Positions 7,833-16,963 of a stretch of DNA of 64,000 nucleotides are shown here, one piece after another. The notes below the pieces were generated by a model. That model was not told where the DNA came from, did not search any database, and saw only the letters and a program-made list of their open reading frames with translations. Source of the DNA: Novibacillus thermophilus (lineage in GTDB: Bacteria > Bacillota > Bacilli > Thermoactinomycetales > Novibacillaceae); assembly GCF_002005165.1 (NCBI RefSeq), contig NZ_CP019699.1:2232001-2296000 (forward strand). The letters run 5' to 3'. The number at the start of each line of letters is the position of its first letter. The stretch's first letter is position 1. The translations under genes were made by a program, and so were the position numbers.

Positions 7833-10148
7833 GTGTGTGAGGGGGAGATTGTCATTCAGTGGCATTCCATGCGTTTCAGGTTAACGGTCATATTACTTAT
7901 CATCAGTTTGCTTCCGCTCATTCTTCTCGGCATTTTTTCGTATCAGCGGTCAGCGAGTGTCATTGAAAGTGAGACGCAGGAACTGACCAATCAGTTGGTA
8001 GGGGAGTCCAACAAGATTCTCAATCAACACCTGGATGAAATGGTACAGGTGTTTACGATGTTGTTTACGAACCAGAAGCTCTTTGATTTGCTGAATACGA
8101 AAAAATCGGATGACGCGTACGAAAACTACCAACGTGAATCCGAAATTCGCGACATAATGCGCAACATCACCAACGCGAGACTGGACATACAGGCGGTGAC
8201 GGTCGCCAGTGAATCGGGGGATCTGATCAGTACCGTGTCCACACTGAACGCTGATTTTCAGCCAGAAGAGCAAGACTGGTTTAAACAAGCCGTTGATGCC
8301 GAAGGAAAACTCGTGTGGTTTCCGACGAGACAAGAGGCCCTGATCGGCGAGGGAGGGGAGCAGTGGACGTACGCCCTGGCGCGCTCAGTCAAAGCTGTTG
8401 GCAGTGATGAAAACTACGTCTTTTTGCTCGAAGTGAGGGAATCGGCCCTCTCTGGCTTGTTAAAGGAGATGGAACTGAACAACACCGGGACACTGCGCAT
8501 TGTGGACCGGAACGGGACTGTGGTCAGCTCTCTCGAAGAAGGGGAGCTCGGGACGAAAAAAGAGACGTATACGTTTCTCGACCAGGGGGAAGCAGGGTCG
8601 TTTGTAGAAAGTGAACAACTGATCTCCTACGCCCCGCTTGAAACGTCTGACTGGTTTTTAGTGGCGGAAGTGCCGCTGGCGGCCATGTTGGGACAAGTGA
8701 AGCAAATCGGCATCTTCACATTTGGCGCTGTCGTTCTGAGTGCGGTCGCTTCCATCATTGCCTCTGTCCTCATTGGCCGTCAGTTGGCGCGACCTGTTGA
8801 AGCGATGCGCGGCGTGATGAAACTGGCGGGGGAAGGGGATTTAACGGCCCAGGCCGAAATTACAGGCAAACACGAAATTGCCCAGTTAAACAACAGTTAC
8901 GAGGAACTGATCAGGCGCTTCCGCAACTTCGTCGGCAGGACGAAAGGAGCAGGCGAAGAACTGAAGCAAGCGGCAGACGACTTGATCAAACAGGCCGAAC
9001 AAAACAACGTCACGTACCGCGAGATCACGGAGGCGACGGAAAGCATCGCCGCAGGTGCCGATCAGCAGGCGCGGGAAGCGGAAACGGGGGCAGAACTCGT
9101 CGGCGAACTGCTGAGTAAATGGCGGGCAAGTTTGTCTGAGGCGGAAAAGCTGGAGCAGGTCATGAATGAAACCGTTCAGGTGAGTGAAGACGGACGAAAC
9201 TCCATTCGCGATTTGCTGGAGAAAAATGAGTTAACGGAACAAGAAATTAAACGGCTGACGGACAATTTAGGCCTCTTGGAAGATCGAGTCGGCGAAGTGC
9301 ACAAGGCGACGAACCTCATTGATGACATTATGGACCAAACGAAAATTTTGGCGCTAAACGCTGCCATCGAGGCGCACCGCGCCGGCCAAGACGGACGGGG
9401 TTTCATCGTCGTCGCCGACGAAATCCAGCGCTTGTCGCAACAAGTGCTGTCGGCGACGGAAACAATCGGCGGCAGCATTGAAGCGATCCAGCAGGCGATG
9501 AAGAGCACGTGGAACAGCATGAAACTGACGAACGAAGCGATGGAACTGCAGCGGAACACGGTGACGGGGACAGATCAGGCGTTCAACAGTATCCGTGAAC
9601 AGATGGCGGAAGCGCAGTCGCAGTTGACGTCGGTGATGAACACCTTGAGTCTCGTTCAACAGTTTGAGCAAAAAATGTCCGATGCGATTCAAAATATATC
9701 TGCTGTCGCCCAACAGTCAGCTGCGGCAACAGAACAAGTGGCCGCTTTGGCAAAAGACCAGGAGAACTCTTCTGATCACTTGGTGACTCTGTCCCATTCC
9801 CTGGGAGAGGTTGTGAACACATTAGAGGAAGAATTGTCTCAATTTCGCGTTGATCGCGAGGCGGCAGGTGACGACGGAACGGAGACTGTTGAAGAGAGGC
9901 TCGCTAGAGAAGGTGAAAACGCAGATGACACCTCGCCGTTCGATAAGTCGAAGGCGTTGACGAACACTGTTGAAGAGGAGGAGCGCGCAGTCGGTGAAGT
10001 GTATTCAGTGTTTGTGGAAGGAGGAGGGAGGGAAGAAGGCGATACGCTGACAGAGGAGGAAACAGCGGGCGTGTACGAAAGCGATCCTACCTCTGAAACA
10101 GAAGGCGAAAGACAAGACGACGAAAAGCGGGAGGACAGCTCGAACTAG
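7833..10148 (+). CDS. Methyl-accepting chemotaxis protein
   Basis: 771 residues: one membrane segment near residues 15-37, an extracellular sensor domain of about 240 residues (probably Cache-like), a second membrane segment at about 290-315, a HAMP domain (RQLARPVEAMRGVMKL) and a long coiled-coil signalling domain. The conserved hairpin tip is at about 505-525 (ILALNAAIEAHRAGQDGRGF), with His where most receptors have Ala. It senses an external ligand and controls CheA. The last ~90 residues form an unusual very acidic tail of unknown role. The start is unclear: GTG 7833 has a weak site, GAGGGGGAG falls inside the frame, and ATG 7869 would give the standard N-terminus. A SigD-type promoter lies upstream. 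Confidence 0.92.
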   Translation: MCEGEIVIQWHSMRFRLTVILLIISLLPLILLGIFSYQRSASVIESETQELTNQLVGESNKILNQHLDEMVQVFTMLFTNQKLFDLLNTKKSDDAYENYQRESEIRDIMRNITNARLDIQAVTVASESGDLISTVSTLNADFQPEEQDWFKQAVDAEGKLVWFPTRQEALIGEGGEQWTYALARSVKAVGSDENYVFLLEVRESALSGLLKEMELNNTGTLRIVDRNGTVVSSLEEGELGTKKETYTFLDQGEAGSFVESEQLISYAPLETSDWFLVAEVPLAAMLGQVKQIGIFTFGAVVLSAVASIIASVLIGRQLARPVEAMRGVMKLAGEGDLTAQAEITGKHEIAQLNNSYEELIRRFRNFVGRTKGAGEELKQAADDLIKQAEQNNVTYREITEATESIAAGADQQAREAETGAELVGELLSKWRASLSEAEKLEQVMNETVQVSEDGRNSIRDLLEKNELTEQEIKRLTDNLGLLEDRVGEVHKATNLIDDIMDQTKILALNAAIEAHRAGQDGRGFIVVADEIQRLSQQVLSATETIGGSIEAIQQAMKSTWNSMKLTNEAMELQRNTVTGTDQAFNSIREQMAEAQSQLTSVMNTLSLVQQFEQKMSDAIQNISAVAQQSAAATEQVAALAKDQENSSDHLVTLSHSLGEVVNTLEEELSQFRVDREAAGDDGTETVEERLAREGENADDTSPFDKSKALTNTVEEEERAVGEVYSVFVEGGGREEGDTLTEEETAGVYESDPTSETEGERQDDEKREDSSN

Positions 10149-10183
10149 TTGGGGATGCAATCCCCCTTCCCTTCATCACGACG

Positions 10184-10228
10184 ACCGGCTGACCGTTGCC
10201 TCTATACGGTTGGCCGGTTGTTTGGTTG
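10184..10228 (+). terminator. Hairpin after chemoreceptor gene
   Basis: ACCGGC..ACCGT near 10184-10195 pairs with ACGGT..GCCGGT at 10206-10218, followed by a T/G-rich tract. It probably ends the chemoreceptor transcript, although the T-run is interrupted by G. Confidence 0.5.
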
Positions 10229-10315
10229 TTACATGCCGTATGCTAGATATTTCTTCCGTTCTCCGCTAGAATGAAAAAAAATGCACTCACGACACCGAAG
10301 AAAGAGTGAGCAACA

Positions 10316-10813
10316 GTGACACACGATGCGATCTTAAAAGAAGTGGAAGGATTAAACTCAGATGAGCGGGAGGAAATTCATAAACTGATTCAAGCTCTGA
10401 AGCGATCGCGGATGAGCCCGCTCGCTTTTGTTGAGGAATTAATGCACTTCGAAGTCGGCACGGTACTTGAGCGCGACCGGTTGTACGAGCATCGGATGGA
10501 AGTGACGGAAGCCCTGAAGAACCGCTTCGGCATGCTGCACGGGGGAATCACGGCAACTTTCATCGACACGGCGATGGGGTCCACTGTCTTTCAGATGACT
10601 GGGTCGACGGAAGGTGCCGTAACCCTCGATTTAAAAGTCAACTTTATCAAGCCGGCGCTCAGCGGTTGGCTGACGGCACAGACGGAAGTCGTCCAAAAAG
10701 GTGGCACCATCATTGTGATGCACACACGCGTGTATGACGAGGGAAAAGACGTCATTGCCACGGCGACCGGCACGTTTTACCGAATGAGACGCCGCGGTAC
10801 GTCAAAGGCGTAG
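10316..10813 (+). CDS. PaaI-family hotdog thioesterase
   Basis: 165 residues. A helical N-terminal extension of about 50 residues is followed by a hotdog fold with the family motif GMLHGGITATFIDTAMG and the strand VTLDLKVNFIKPALSG. PaaI-type enzymes hydrolyse acyl-CoA thioesters, often aryl or short acyl. It starts at GTG 10316 and is followed after 22 nt by a Nudix hydrolase, suggesting co-transcription. The acyl substrate cannot be told. The N-terminal extension (DAILKEVEGLNSDEREEIHKL) is longer than in minimal PaaI proteins and may help oligomerisation. Confidence 0.85.
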   Translation: MTHDAILKEVEGLNSDEREEIHKLIQALKRSRMSPLAFVEELMHFEVGTVLERDRLYEHRMEVTEALKNRFGMLHGGITATFIDTAMGSTVFQMTGSTEGAVTLDLKVNFIKPALSGWLTAQTEVVQKGGTIIVMHTRVYDEGKDVIATATGTFYRMRRRGTSKA

Positions 10814-10835
10814 ACGATGGAACGGGGGACCGACG

Positions 10836-11261
10836 ATGCCAAAACCGTATAAAATTGCCGCTAAAGCCATCATTTTTCAAGGGGATCGCGTGCTGGTGCT
10901 GCGCAAGTCGAAAGAAGAGCGCTTGGCTAAAAACCATCACGGCTGGGATTTCCCCGGCGGAGGTTTGGAGCCGGACGAGCCGATTATGGAGGCGCTGGCG
11001 CGTGAAGTGTGGGAAGAAACCGGTCTGCAGGTGAAAGTGGTCGGGCCGGTCTATATTCACGATGAGGTGCAGGAAGAAAAGCACTTAGTGGTGATCAAGT
11101 TTGCGTGTCACCAACCGGAAGGGGAGCTGTTGTTAAGCGGTGAGCACGAAAGCGCCTTTTGGTTTCCCATAGACGACGTGCCAGGAAGTGTGTTGCCGGA
11201 ATGGATGAAAGACGAAGTGGCCCGGGCCTGGCACATCATCTGTAACCCGCCTGTGAAATAG
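10836..11261 (+). CDS. Nudix hydrolase
   Basis: 141 residues with a clear Nudix box: GGGLEPDEP, then EALAREVWEETGL, matching GX5EX7REUXEEXGU at about residues 43-65. Such enzymes cleave nucleoside diphosphates linked to another group, using Mg bound by the REVWEE glutamates. The gene lies 22 nt behind the thioesterase. The substrate is unknown; candidates in this size class include oxidised nucleotides and nucleotide sugars. A GGGGGACCGACG stretch lies just before the ATG and may serve as the ribosome site. Confidence 0.88.
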   Translation: MPKPYKIAAKAIIFQGDRVLVLRKSKEERLAKNHHGWDFPGGGLEPDEPIMEALAREVWEETGLQVKVVGPVYIHDEVQEEKHLVVIKFACHQPEGELLLSGEHESAFWFPIDDVPGSVLPEWMKDEVARAWHIICNPPVK

Positions 11262-11363
11262 TGGGTAGACACGTGTGTCCCTTGGCGACGTGAACATCAA
11301 ATATGTGACCCAATCAACAGCGCGTGTTTTAAAGTCGTATGTATGCGCGAATGTCCTTCTCTT

Positions 11364-11864
11364 TTACGCAAACGAAGATGGCCACGTCGTCCGCCGTACG
11401 AGAAGGGCGACCAATTTCTCAAGTTCTGCTTGGTCCGTCTCGTCAAAGCGATCGGTCACTGGGCTGTCAATGTCCAGGACCCCGATGACGGTTCCGTTTT
11501 CCATCACGGGAACGACAATTTCAGACCGGGACGCCGCGTCACACGCGATATGTCCGGGAAAGGCGTTGACGTCCGGTACGACGAGTGTCTTTCGCTCCGC
11601 TGCTGCGGTACCGCACACGCCTTTTTCCAGCGGGATGCGGACACACGCCGGTTTGCCTTGAAACGGCCCCAGAACGAGTTCGTCACCGTGAAGGAAGTAA
11701 AAGCCCGCCCAGTTGACGTCGGGCAACTGCTGGTAAAGGAGGGCCGACGTGTTGGCCGTATTGGCCAGCCAGTTTGTTTCGCCCTCTAATAAGGCGGTCG
11801 TCTGTTGAAACAGTTGGCGGTACATGTCTTGTTTGTTTCCTTCTAGCGCTTGGAAACGAAACAT
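11364..11864 (-). CDS. GAF-domain free methionine-(R)-sulfoxide reductase
   Basis: 166 residues forming one GAF domain. The three family cysteines are visible in CVRIPLEKGVCG and GHIACD. fRMsr proteins reduce free methionine-(R)-sulfoxide with thioredoxin, using the cysteine at GHIAC as the attacking residue. The frame extends further upstream, but ATG 11864 has GAGGGGGAAGC directly before it and gives the standard N-terminal MFRFQALEGNK. It lies opposite to both neighbours, so it is a single-gene unit for oxidative damage repair. Confidence 0.87.
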   Translation of the reverse strand: MFRFQALEGNKQDMYRQLFQQTTALLEGETNWLANTANTSALLYQQLPDVNWAGFYFLHGDELVLGPFQGKPACVRIPLEKGVCGTAAAERKTLVVPDVNAFPGHIACDAASRSEIVVPVMENGTVIGVLDIDSPVTDRFDETDQAELEKLVALLVRRTTWPSSFA

Positions 11865-11963
11865 AGTGCTTCCCCCTCTCACCACTATCATAACATAAAA
11901 TTAAGAGGGAAAAAGCGTAGACTGACGCGAAGTCGAACACTTCACAAAGAATGGAGCAGTGGG

Positions 11964-13367
11964 ATGAAGGCATCGGAGTGGCAGACAGTGCAAGACGTCG
12001 AACAGTGGGTGTACGCTTCCTACTTGAGGGCGAAAGACCGCTTGACCGACACTTTGGACGAGAAGGTTCGCCGCCCGCAGTTGACGCGGCTTTTGTTGGA
12101 TCGCCTCGCTTCTCCCGACCGCTCAGGTTACAACGTGGTGGTAGCCGGGAGCAAGGGGAAAGGGTCGACATCGGTCATGCTGGCCGGGATTTTAAGACAG
12201 CACGGTTGGCGGGTCGGCTTGTTTACAAGTCCACATCTCATCCGCTTTACAGAGCGCATTCGATTGAACGGAGACGTAATTAGCGATGGCGATTTTGTCC
12301 GCCTCGCAAGGCGGGTGAAAGAAGTCGCGGATCCGATTGCCGAACGGCTGGCAGAACACGAGTACGTGAGTCCTGTCGGGCTCGCTGCGGTGATGGCCGC
12401 CCTTTACTTTCACGAGCAAGGAACGGATGTGAACATTTGGGAATGTGGGCGCGGAGCGCTGTTTGACGATGTGAACCAAGTGGTTCATCAAGAGGCCGTC
12501 ATAACGCCGATTCTGTCCGAGCACCTCACCCAGTTAGGGCCCGATTGGCAGGAGGTCGTCCGGCACAAACTCGGTGTCGTCACCTCTACTGTCCGCCATG
12601 TGTACATTGGAAAACAGGACCCGCAGGTAGAGCGGGAGATACGCCGGAGAACGGGCGGCTGGAAAGAGCTTGAGATCGTGTGGGCAGGGCGGGATGTCTG
12701 CGTATCGGGCGTTCACACCGGGATGAGGGGAACAGCGTTTACCGTTCAAACAGAAAGGGGACGGTACGAAAAACTGATGGTGCCGTTAATCGGGGAGTTT
12801 CAGGCGGATAACGCGGCCCTCGCCGTAGCCTGTGCCGAAAACGTCGTACAGCGTTTGAACCCACCGCGACAACGTCCCGCATTTCGACGTCTCACGCACA
12901 GCCTCGTTCGCACCGCCCTCGCGTCCGCTACGTGGCCTGGCAGGATGCAACTCGTTTCACGGGACCCCATCGTCTTCGTCGATGGGGCCATTCACCGCCG
13001 TTCGGCCCAGTATGTCGCCGAGACGCTGACCCGACTCTCGAATAGACCTGGTGTACTCGTCATCGGCATTCCGCGGGATAAAGACTACACTGGCGTGATG
13101 ACAGTCCTCGCTCCCTTAGCGCGAAAGGTCATCGTCACCGCCGCTGACCGTGACCGGGGCAAAATGCCCCATGATGCCGCGAACGTTGCAAAGACGTTCT
13201 GCTCTCAGGTAGAATTTGAGGAGGGTTCCGTTGAAGCATTTCAGCTGGGATTAGTCGATCTGAAGCAGGATGAGTGGATGGCTGTCGTCGGGACGCAATC
13301 GTTAGTAGGAGAGGCGGTCGCTTTTTTCAGACAAGGGGCGGCGCGTGCGGACGGCGCATGCCGTTAA
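11964..13367 (+). CDS. FolC-like Mur ligase family protein (folylpolyglutamate/dihydrofolate synthase type)
   Basis: 467 residues. VVAGSKGKGSTSVML (about residues 58-72) is the ATP-binding loop of the FolC branch, and FTSPHLIRFTERIRLNG is its substrate loop. The C-terminal ligase domain includes WPGRMQ and VFVDGAIHR, related to the family motif WPGR-x-E and DGAHN. FolC adds glutamate to (dihydro)folates. However, the usual EVGLGGRLDATN is replaced by WECGRGALFDDVNQV, and DGAHN by DGAIHR, so the substrate may differ. No folate gene is near. ATG 11964 has GGAG 7 nt before it; earlier in-frame starts lack a site. Confidence 0.75.
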   Translation: MKASEWQTVQDVEQWVYASYLRAKDRLTDTLDEKVRRPQLTRLLLDRLASPDRSGYNVVVAGSKGKGSTSVMLAGILRQHGWRVGLFTSPHLIRFTERIRLNGDVISDGDFVRLARRVKEVADPIAERLAEHEYVSPVGLAAVMAALYFHEQGTDVNIWECGRGALFDDVNQVVHQEAVITPILSEHLTQLGPDWQEVVRHKLGVVTSTVRHVYIGKQDPQVEREIRRRTGGWKELEIVWAGRDVCVSGVHTGMRGTAFTVQTERGRYEKLMVPLIGEFQADNAALAVACAENVVQRLNPPRQRPAFRRLTHSLVRTALASATWPGRMQLVSRDPIVFVDGAIHRRSAQYVAETLTRLSNRPGVLVIGIPRDKDYTGVMTVLAPLARKVIVTAADRDRGKMPHDAANVAKTFCSQVEFEEGSVEAFQLGLVDLKQDEWMAVVGTQSLVGEAVAFFRQGAARADGACR

Positions 13368-13408
13368 CGGGAAATCACGTGGCGTGGAAAGGACAGTGAG
13401 AGCGATAA

Positions 13409-13488
13409 GACTCTAAGAAAGCAGAAGGCGGATTTTTAGAGTCAGGACAGTCTCGTCCCGTTTGCAGACAAGTGCAAGCTGTCGGGAC
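13409..13488 (+). promoter_or_regulatory. Two consecutive hairpins in the aminopeptidase leader
   Basis: GACTCTAA (13409-13416) pairs with TTAGAGTC (13436-13443), and GTCCCG (13455-13460) pairs with CGGGAC (13483-13488). Neither has a T-run. I see no T-box or known riboswitch signature. They could be an untranslated leader structure or chance. Confidence 0.3.
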
Positions 13489-13536
13489 GGTTCGGTTCGT
13501 GGACGTGAGAACGGACTGTTTGGAAAGAAGGATTTG

Positions 13537-14679
13537 ATGAGCGAAGGAGTGATGTTCGTGCGCGACGCACGCGTTGAAAAACTGGCCAAGACGCTGGTCG
13601 AATACTCGTGTGACTTAAAGCCAAAAGAAAAAATACTGATTGAGGTGTTTGGGACGGACGGCGAACTCGACCTCGCCAAAGCGTTGATTCGCACCGTCTA
13701 CCGTGTCGGCGGATACCCCCACGTCAAAGTAAACGACTATTCCGTGCTGCGTGAGCTCTATTACGACTTGTCTCCGGAACACATAGACGACATCGCCCGC
13801 TTTGAACTGGAACGGATGAAGGAGATGGATGCCTACATCGGGCTCCGCGGCGGAAGAAATGTGAACGAACTGTCTGACGTACCGGACGACAAGATGCGTC
13901 TGTACATGACGAGGTACAATGAAGTCGTCCACACCAGGGAGCGCGTCAACCACACCAAATGGGTCGTGTTGCGTTACCCCACCCCGTCAATGGCTCAGCT
14001 GGCCAACATGAGTACGACCGCTTTTGAAGACTTTTACTTTGACGTGTGCACGATGGATTACGCTCACATGGATCAAGCGATGCAACCTCTGAAAAAGCTG
14101 ATGGAGCGAACCGACACGGTGCGGATAAAAGGCCCGGGAACTGATCTCACGTTCTCCATTCAAGGGATACCCGTCCGCATCTCTTCAGGGAGGCACAACA
14201 TTCCGGACGGGGAAGTGTTCACCGCACCGGTGCGGAATTCGGTCAACGGAACCCTTACGTACAACACGCCGAGTGTCTACCAAGGGGTCACATTTGAAAA
14301 CATTCAATTTACCTTCAAAGACGGGAAAATTATCGAAGCGTCGGCCAATCACACGGAACGCCTGAACCAAATTCTCGACAGTGACGAAGGCGCGCGATAT
14401 ATCGGCGAATTCTCCCTCGGCATTAACCCGTACATTTTGCATCCGATGAAAGACACGCTGTTCGATGAAAAAATCACAGGCAGCTTCCACTTTACACCGG
14501 GCAGTGCGTACGAAGACTGCGACAACGGGAACCGCTCCTCCATCCATTGGGATTTGGTAAACATTCAGCGACCGGAGTACGGCGGTGGAGACATTTACTT
14601 CGACGACGTCCTCATCCGCAAAAACGGTTTATTCGTGATTCCAGAACTGGAACAACTGAACCCAGATCAACTGAAGTAA
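13537..14679 (+). CDS. M29-family aminopeptidase
   Basis: About 380 residues. The protein matches the AmpS/AmpT (thermophilic aminopeptidase) fold: an N-terminal domain with KPKEKILIEVFG, and C-terminal metal ligands in PDGEVFTAPV, GEFSLGINP and SSIHWDLV. M29 enzymes are Co/Zn/Mg dimetal exopeptidases of broad specificity working on peptides in the cytosol. ATG 13537 is preceded by AAGAAGGA; GTG 13558, with AAGGAG, is another possibility. Enzyme I follows 28 nt later. Confidence 0.88.
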   Translation: MSEGVMFVRDARVEKLAKTLVEYSCDLKPKEKILIEVFGTDGELDLAKALIRTVYRVGGYPHVKVNDYSVLRELYYDLSPEHIDDIARFELERMKEMDAYIGLRGGRNVNELSDVPDDKMRLYMTRYNEVVHTRERVNHTKWVVLRYPTPSMAQLANMSTTAFEDFYFDVCTMDYAHMDQAMQPLKKLMERTDTVRIKGPGTDLTFSIQGIPVRISSGRHNIPDGEVFTAPVRNSVNGTLTYNTPSVYQGVTFENIQFTFKDGKIIEASANHTERLNQILDSDEGARYIGEFSLGINPYILHPMKDTLFDEKITGSFHFTPGSAYEDCDNGNRSSIHWDLVNIQRPEYGGGDIYFDDVLIRKNGLFVIPELEQLNPDQLK

Positions 14680-14707
14680 TTGAACGAATGGAGGTAGAGC
14701 GAACGAG

Positions 14708-16429
14708 ATGAGAACGGGCATCGCAGCATCACCCGGCATTGCCATTGGCCCGGCCTGGGTCGTGCAAGAGGTTGAACTGGACTTTCCGACGGAAAAGGTG
14801 GACAATCCCGAAGAACAACTGAACCGGTTCAGGGGAGCCGTGGATAAAGCAAAAACCCAAGTCGACGCTCTGCGTGAAAAGGCGAAACAAACGATGGGAG
14901 AAGACAAGGCGGCCATTTTCGAAGCCCATTTGATGGTGTTGGACGATCCTGAACTTTTGGGTAGCGTTGAACAAAAAATAAAGGAAGAGCGGCTGGACGC
15001 GGCCAAGGCCGTGCATGACGTCATCGAGCAATTTGTGGCGATGTTTGAACAGATGGACATGGAGTACATGCGCGAACGGGCAGCAGATATTCGAGATGTC
15101 GGTTCTCGCTTGGTACACATTCTGTTGGGAGTGGAGCCGCGGTCGCTGGCGGAGATGGACGATCCGTCCGTCGTCGTCGCCCACGATTTGACTCCCTCCG
15201 ACACTGCGCAAATGGATAAAAGCAAGGTGCTCGGCTTTACGACGAACATTGGCGGTCGCACGTCCCATTCGGCAATCATGGCCCGAACGCTGGAAATTCC
15301 GGCGGTAGTCGGATTAAAGACGCTTGTTTCCGAAATACAGCAAGGAGAAACGGTCATTGTCGACGGTATCGAGGGAAAGGTCATTGTCAATCCGACCGAA
15401 GCGGAGTTAGACGACTACCGAAAGCGGCAGGAGCGGTACGAGGCGGAAAAAAAAGCGCTGAAACGCCTCGTGTCAGAGCCGAGTGTGACGGCCGATCACG
15501 CGCGAGTTGAACTGGCAGCGAATATCGGTTCCCCCCACGATGCGCAACTGGCGAAAGAGAACGGCGCCGAAGGGATCGGTCTGTTTCGCACGGAGTTCCT
15601 CTACATGGACCGAACGGATCTTCCCACCGAGGAAGAGCAGTTCGAGGCGTACAAACACGTGGCGGAGACATTCGGCGAACACCCTGTCGTCATCCGCACG
15701 TTGGACATCGGGGGAGACAAGGAGCTGCCGTATTTAGATTTACCCGATGAACTCAACCCGTTCCTCGGGTATCGCGCCATCCGGATGTGCCTGGACCGTC
15801 CAGAATTGTTTAAAACGCAGCTCAGGGCCGTACTGCGGGCGAGTGCGTTCGGCAACATCAAAATGATGTATCCAATGGTCGCCACGCTGGAGGAACTGCG
15901 GGCTGCGAACCGCCTGTTGGACGAAACGCGGGCGGAACTGCGGGAGAAGGGGGCGGACTTTAACGAAAATATGGAAGTCGGCATCATGATTGAAGTTCCC
16001 GCTGCAGCCGTGATGGCCGACGCCTTGGCCGAGGAGGCCGACTTCTTCAGCATCGGCACGAACGATCTCATCCAGTATACGATGGCCGCTGACCGCATGA
16101 ACGAACGCGTCAGTCACTTGTACCAGCCGTTCCATCCGGCCCTTCTGCGCTTAATTAAACACGTGATCGACGCCGCCCACGCCAAGGGCAAATGGGCGGG
16201 CATGTGCGGCGAAATGGCGGGGGACCCTCTCGCCATTCCCCTCTTGCTCGGCCTCGGTTTGGACGAGTTCAGCATGAGCGCCATTTCGATTTTGCCGGCG
16301 CGCAAGCAGTTGAAACAGTTAAAACAGTCAGAGATGAAGCGCCTCGCTGAAAGAGCCCTTGAGCTGGGAACAGCCGAAGACGTTCGCGCGTACGTGGAAA
16401 ACGAACTCAAAACTTTACAGCACAGTTGA
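14708..16429 (+). CDS. ptsI: Phosphoenolpyruvate-protein phosphotransferase (PTS enzyme I)
   Basis: 573 residues, the usual length for enzyme I. The N-terminal half carries the phosphorylated histidine in GGRTSHSAIMAR (His about 187). The C-terminal TIM barrel has GIGLFRTEFLYM, the motif around IGTNDLIQYTM and the catalytic cysteine in AGMCGEMAGDP. Enzyme I moves phosphate from PEP to HPr for all PTS sugars. Unlike Bacillus subtilis, no ptsH lies upstream; the gene instead follows an aminopeptidase. A GGAGG site precedes the ATG. A promoter for the next gene overlaps its stop codon. Confidence 0.95.
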   Translation: MRTGIAASPGIAIGPAWVVQEVELDFPTEKVDNPEEQLNRFRGAVDKAKTQVDALREKAKQTMGEDKAAIFEAHLMVLDDPELLGSVEQKIKEERLDAAKAVHDVIEQFVAMFEQMDMEYMRERAADIRDVGSRLVHILLGVEPRSLAEMDDPSVVVAHDLTPSDTAQMDKSKVLGFTTNIGGRTSHSAIMARTLEIPAVVGLKTLVSEIQQGETVIVDGIEGKVIVNPTEAELDDYRKRQERYEAEKKALKRLVSEPSVTADHARVELAANIGSPHDAQLAKENGAEGIGLFRTEFLYMDRTDLPTEEEQFEAYKHVAETFGEHPVVIRTLDIGGDKELPYLDLPDELNPFLGYRAIRMCLDRPELFKTQLRAVLRASAFGNIKMMYPMVATLEELRAANRLLDETRAELREKGADFNENMEVGIMIEVPAAAVMADALAEEADFFSIGTNDLIQYTMAADRMNERVSHLYQPFHPALLRLIKHVIDAAHAKGKWAGMCGEMAGDPLAIPLLLGLGLDEFSMSAISILPARKQLKQLKQSEMKRLAERALELGTAEDVRAYVENELKTLQHS

Positions 16430-16454
16430 CTCCCGCCTGGCCGTTTGGTATAGT
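16426..16454 (+). promoter_or_regulatory. SigA promoter of the cold-shock gene
   Basis: TTGACT (16426-16431) and TATAGT (16449-16454) are exactly 17 nt apart, five of six matches each to the -35 and -10 consensus. The -35 contains the ptsI stop codon (TGA 16427-16429), so ptsI ends inside this promoter. Confidence 0.75.
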
Positions 16455-16460
16455 GAAGAA

Positions 16461-16587
16461 GCAAAAATTTTATGGCACGATCGTTTAAAAAGCACGTGAA
16501 TGACGAATGCATGATCTTGTGGCTCCTGTGTCACATGGCTGATTCGTGTTCCGCTTTTTAATCAAGATGCCAGAGGAGGCGCAAGAC
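16461..16587 (+). promoter_or_regulatory. Long 5' untranslated leader of the cold-shock gene
   Basis: About 125 nt lie between the predicted transcription start and the ATG. Cold-shock genes typically have such leaders, which refold with temperature to expose the ribosome site. The sequence shows the length; the thermosensor role is inferred. Confidence 0.45.
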
Positions 16588-16785
16588 ATGAAAGGGACAG
16601 TCAAATGGTTTAACTCGGAGAAAGGCTACGGCTTTATCCAGAAAGAAGACGGCGGTGACGTTTTCGTCCACTACTCTGCCATCGAAGGCGAAGGTTTCAA
16701 GACGTTAGAAGAAAACGAAGAAGTGTCTTTCGATGTGGTTGAAGGAAACCGCGGACCGCAAGCGGCAAACGTCGTCCGTTTGTAA
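16588..16785 (+). CDS. Cold-shock domain protein
   Basis: 65 residues, a single cold-shock OB-fold with RNP1 KGYGFI and RNP2 DVFVHYSAI. It binds single-stranded RNA/DNA and keeps mRNA unstructured in the cytosol. ATG 16588 follows AGAGGAGG with 8-nt spacing; an in-frame start at 16546 would add 14 residues not found in the family. It has its own promoter and terminator, so it is a single-gene unit. Confidence 0.95.
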   Translation: MKGTVKWFNSEKGYGFIQKEDGGDVFVHYSAIEGEGFKTLEENEEVSFDVVEGNRGPQAANVVRL

Positions 16786-16807
16786 AAATGCCAGAGGCCA
16801 GATGCCG

Positions 16808-16840
16808 ACACCCTCATGCGACGCATAGAGGGTGTTTTTA
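16808..16840 (+). terminator. Intrinsic terminator of the cold-shock gene
   Basis: ACACCCTC (16808-16815) pairs with GAGGGTGT (16828-16835), followed by a T-run. Confidence 0.85.
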
Positions 16841-16963
16841 ATTGGCCTGACGATTGAGCTGTCCTGATAAATGAAGTAAACAGGCGTCCTGTTCCTTCGA
16901 ATGGCATTGGGAGATGGACCGTACTGCTGCGGCACTAGTATTGTTGTAAAAGCTGCCTTCTTT

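Noticed and set aside
11275-11789. Plus-strand frames opposite the fRMsr gene
   Set aside because: The minus-strand product has all conserved cysteines and a ribosome site; the plus frames are shadows.
13409-13488. T-box or other riboswitch before the aminopeptidase gene
   Set aside because: Hairpins exist, but no T-box sequence, specifier loop or antiterminator with T-run can be seen.
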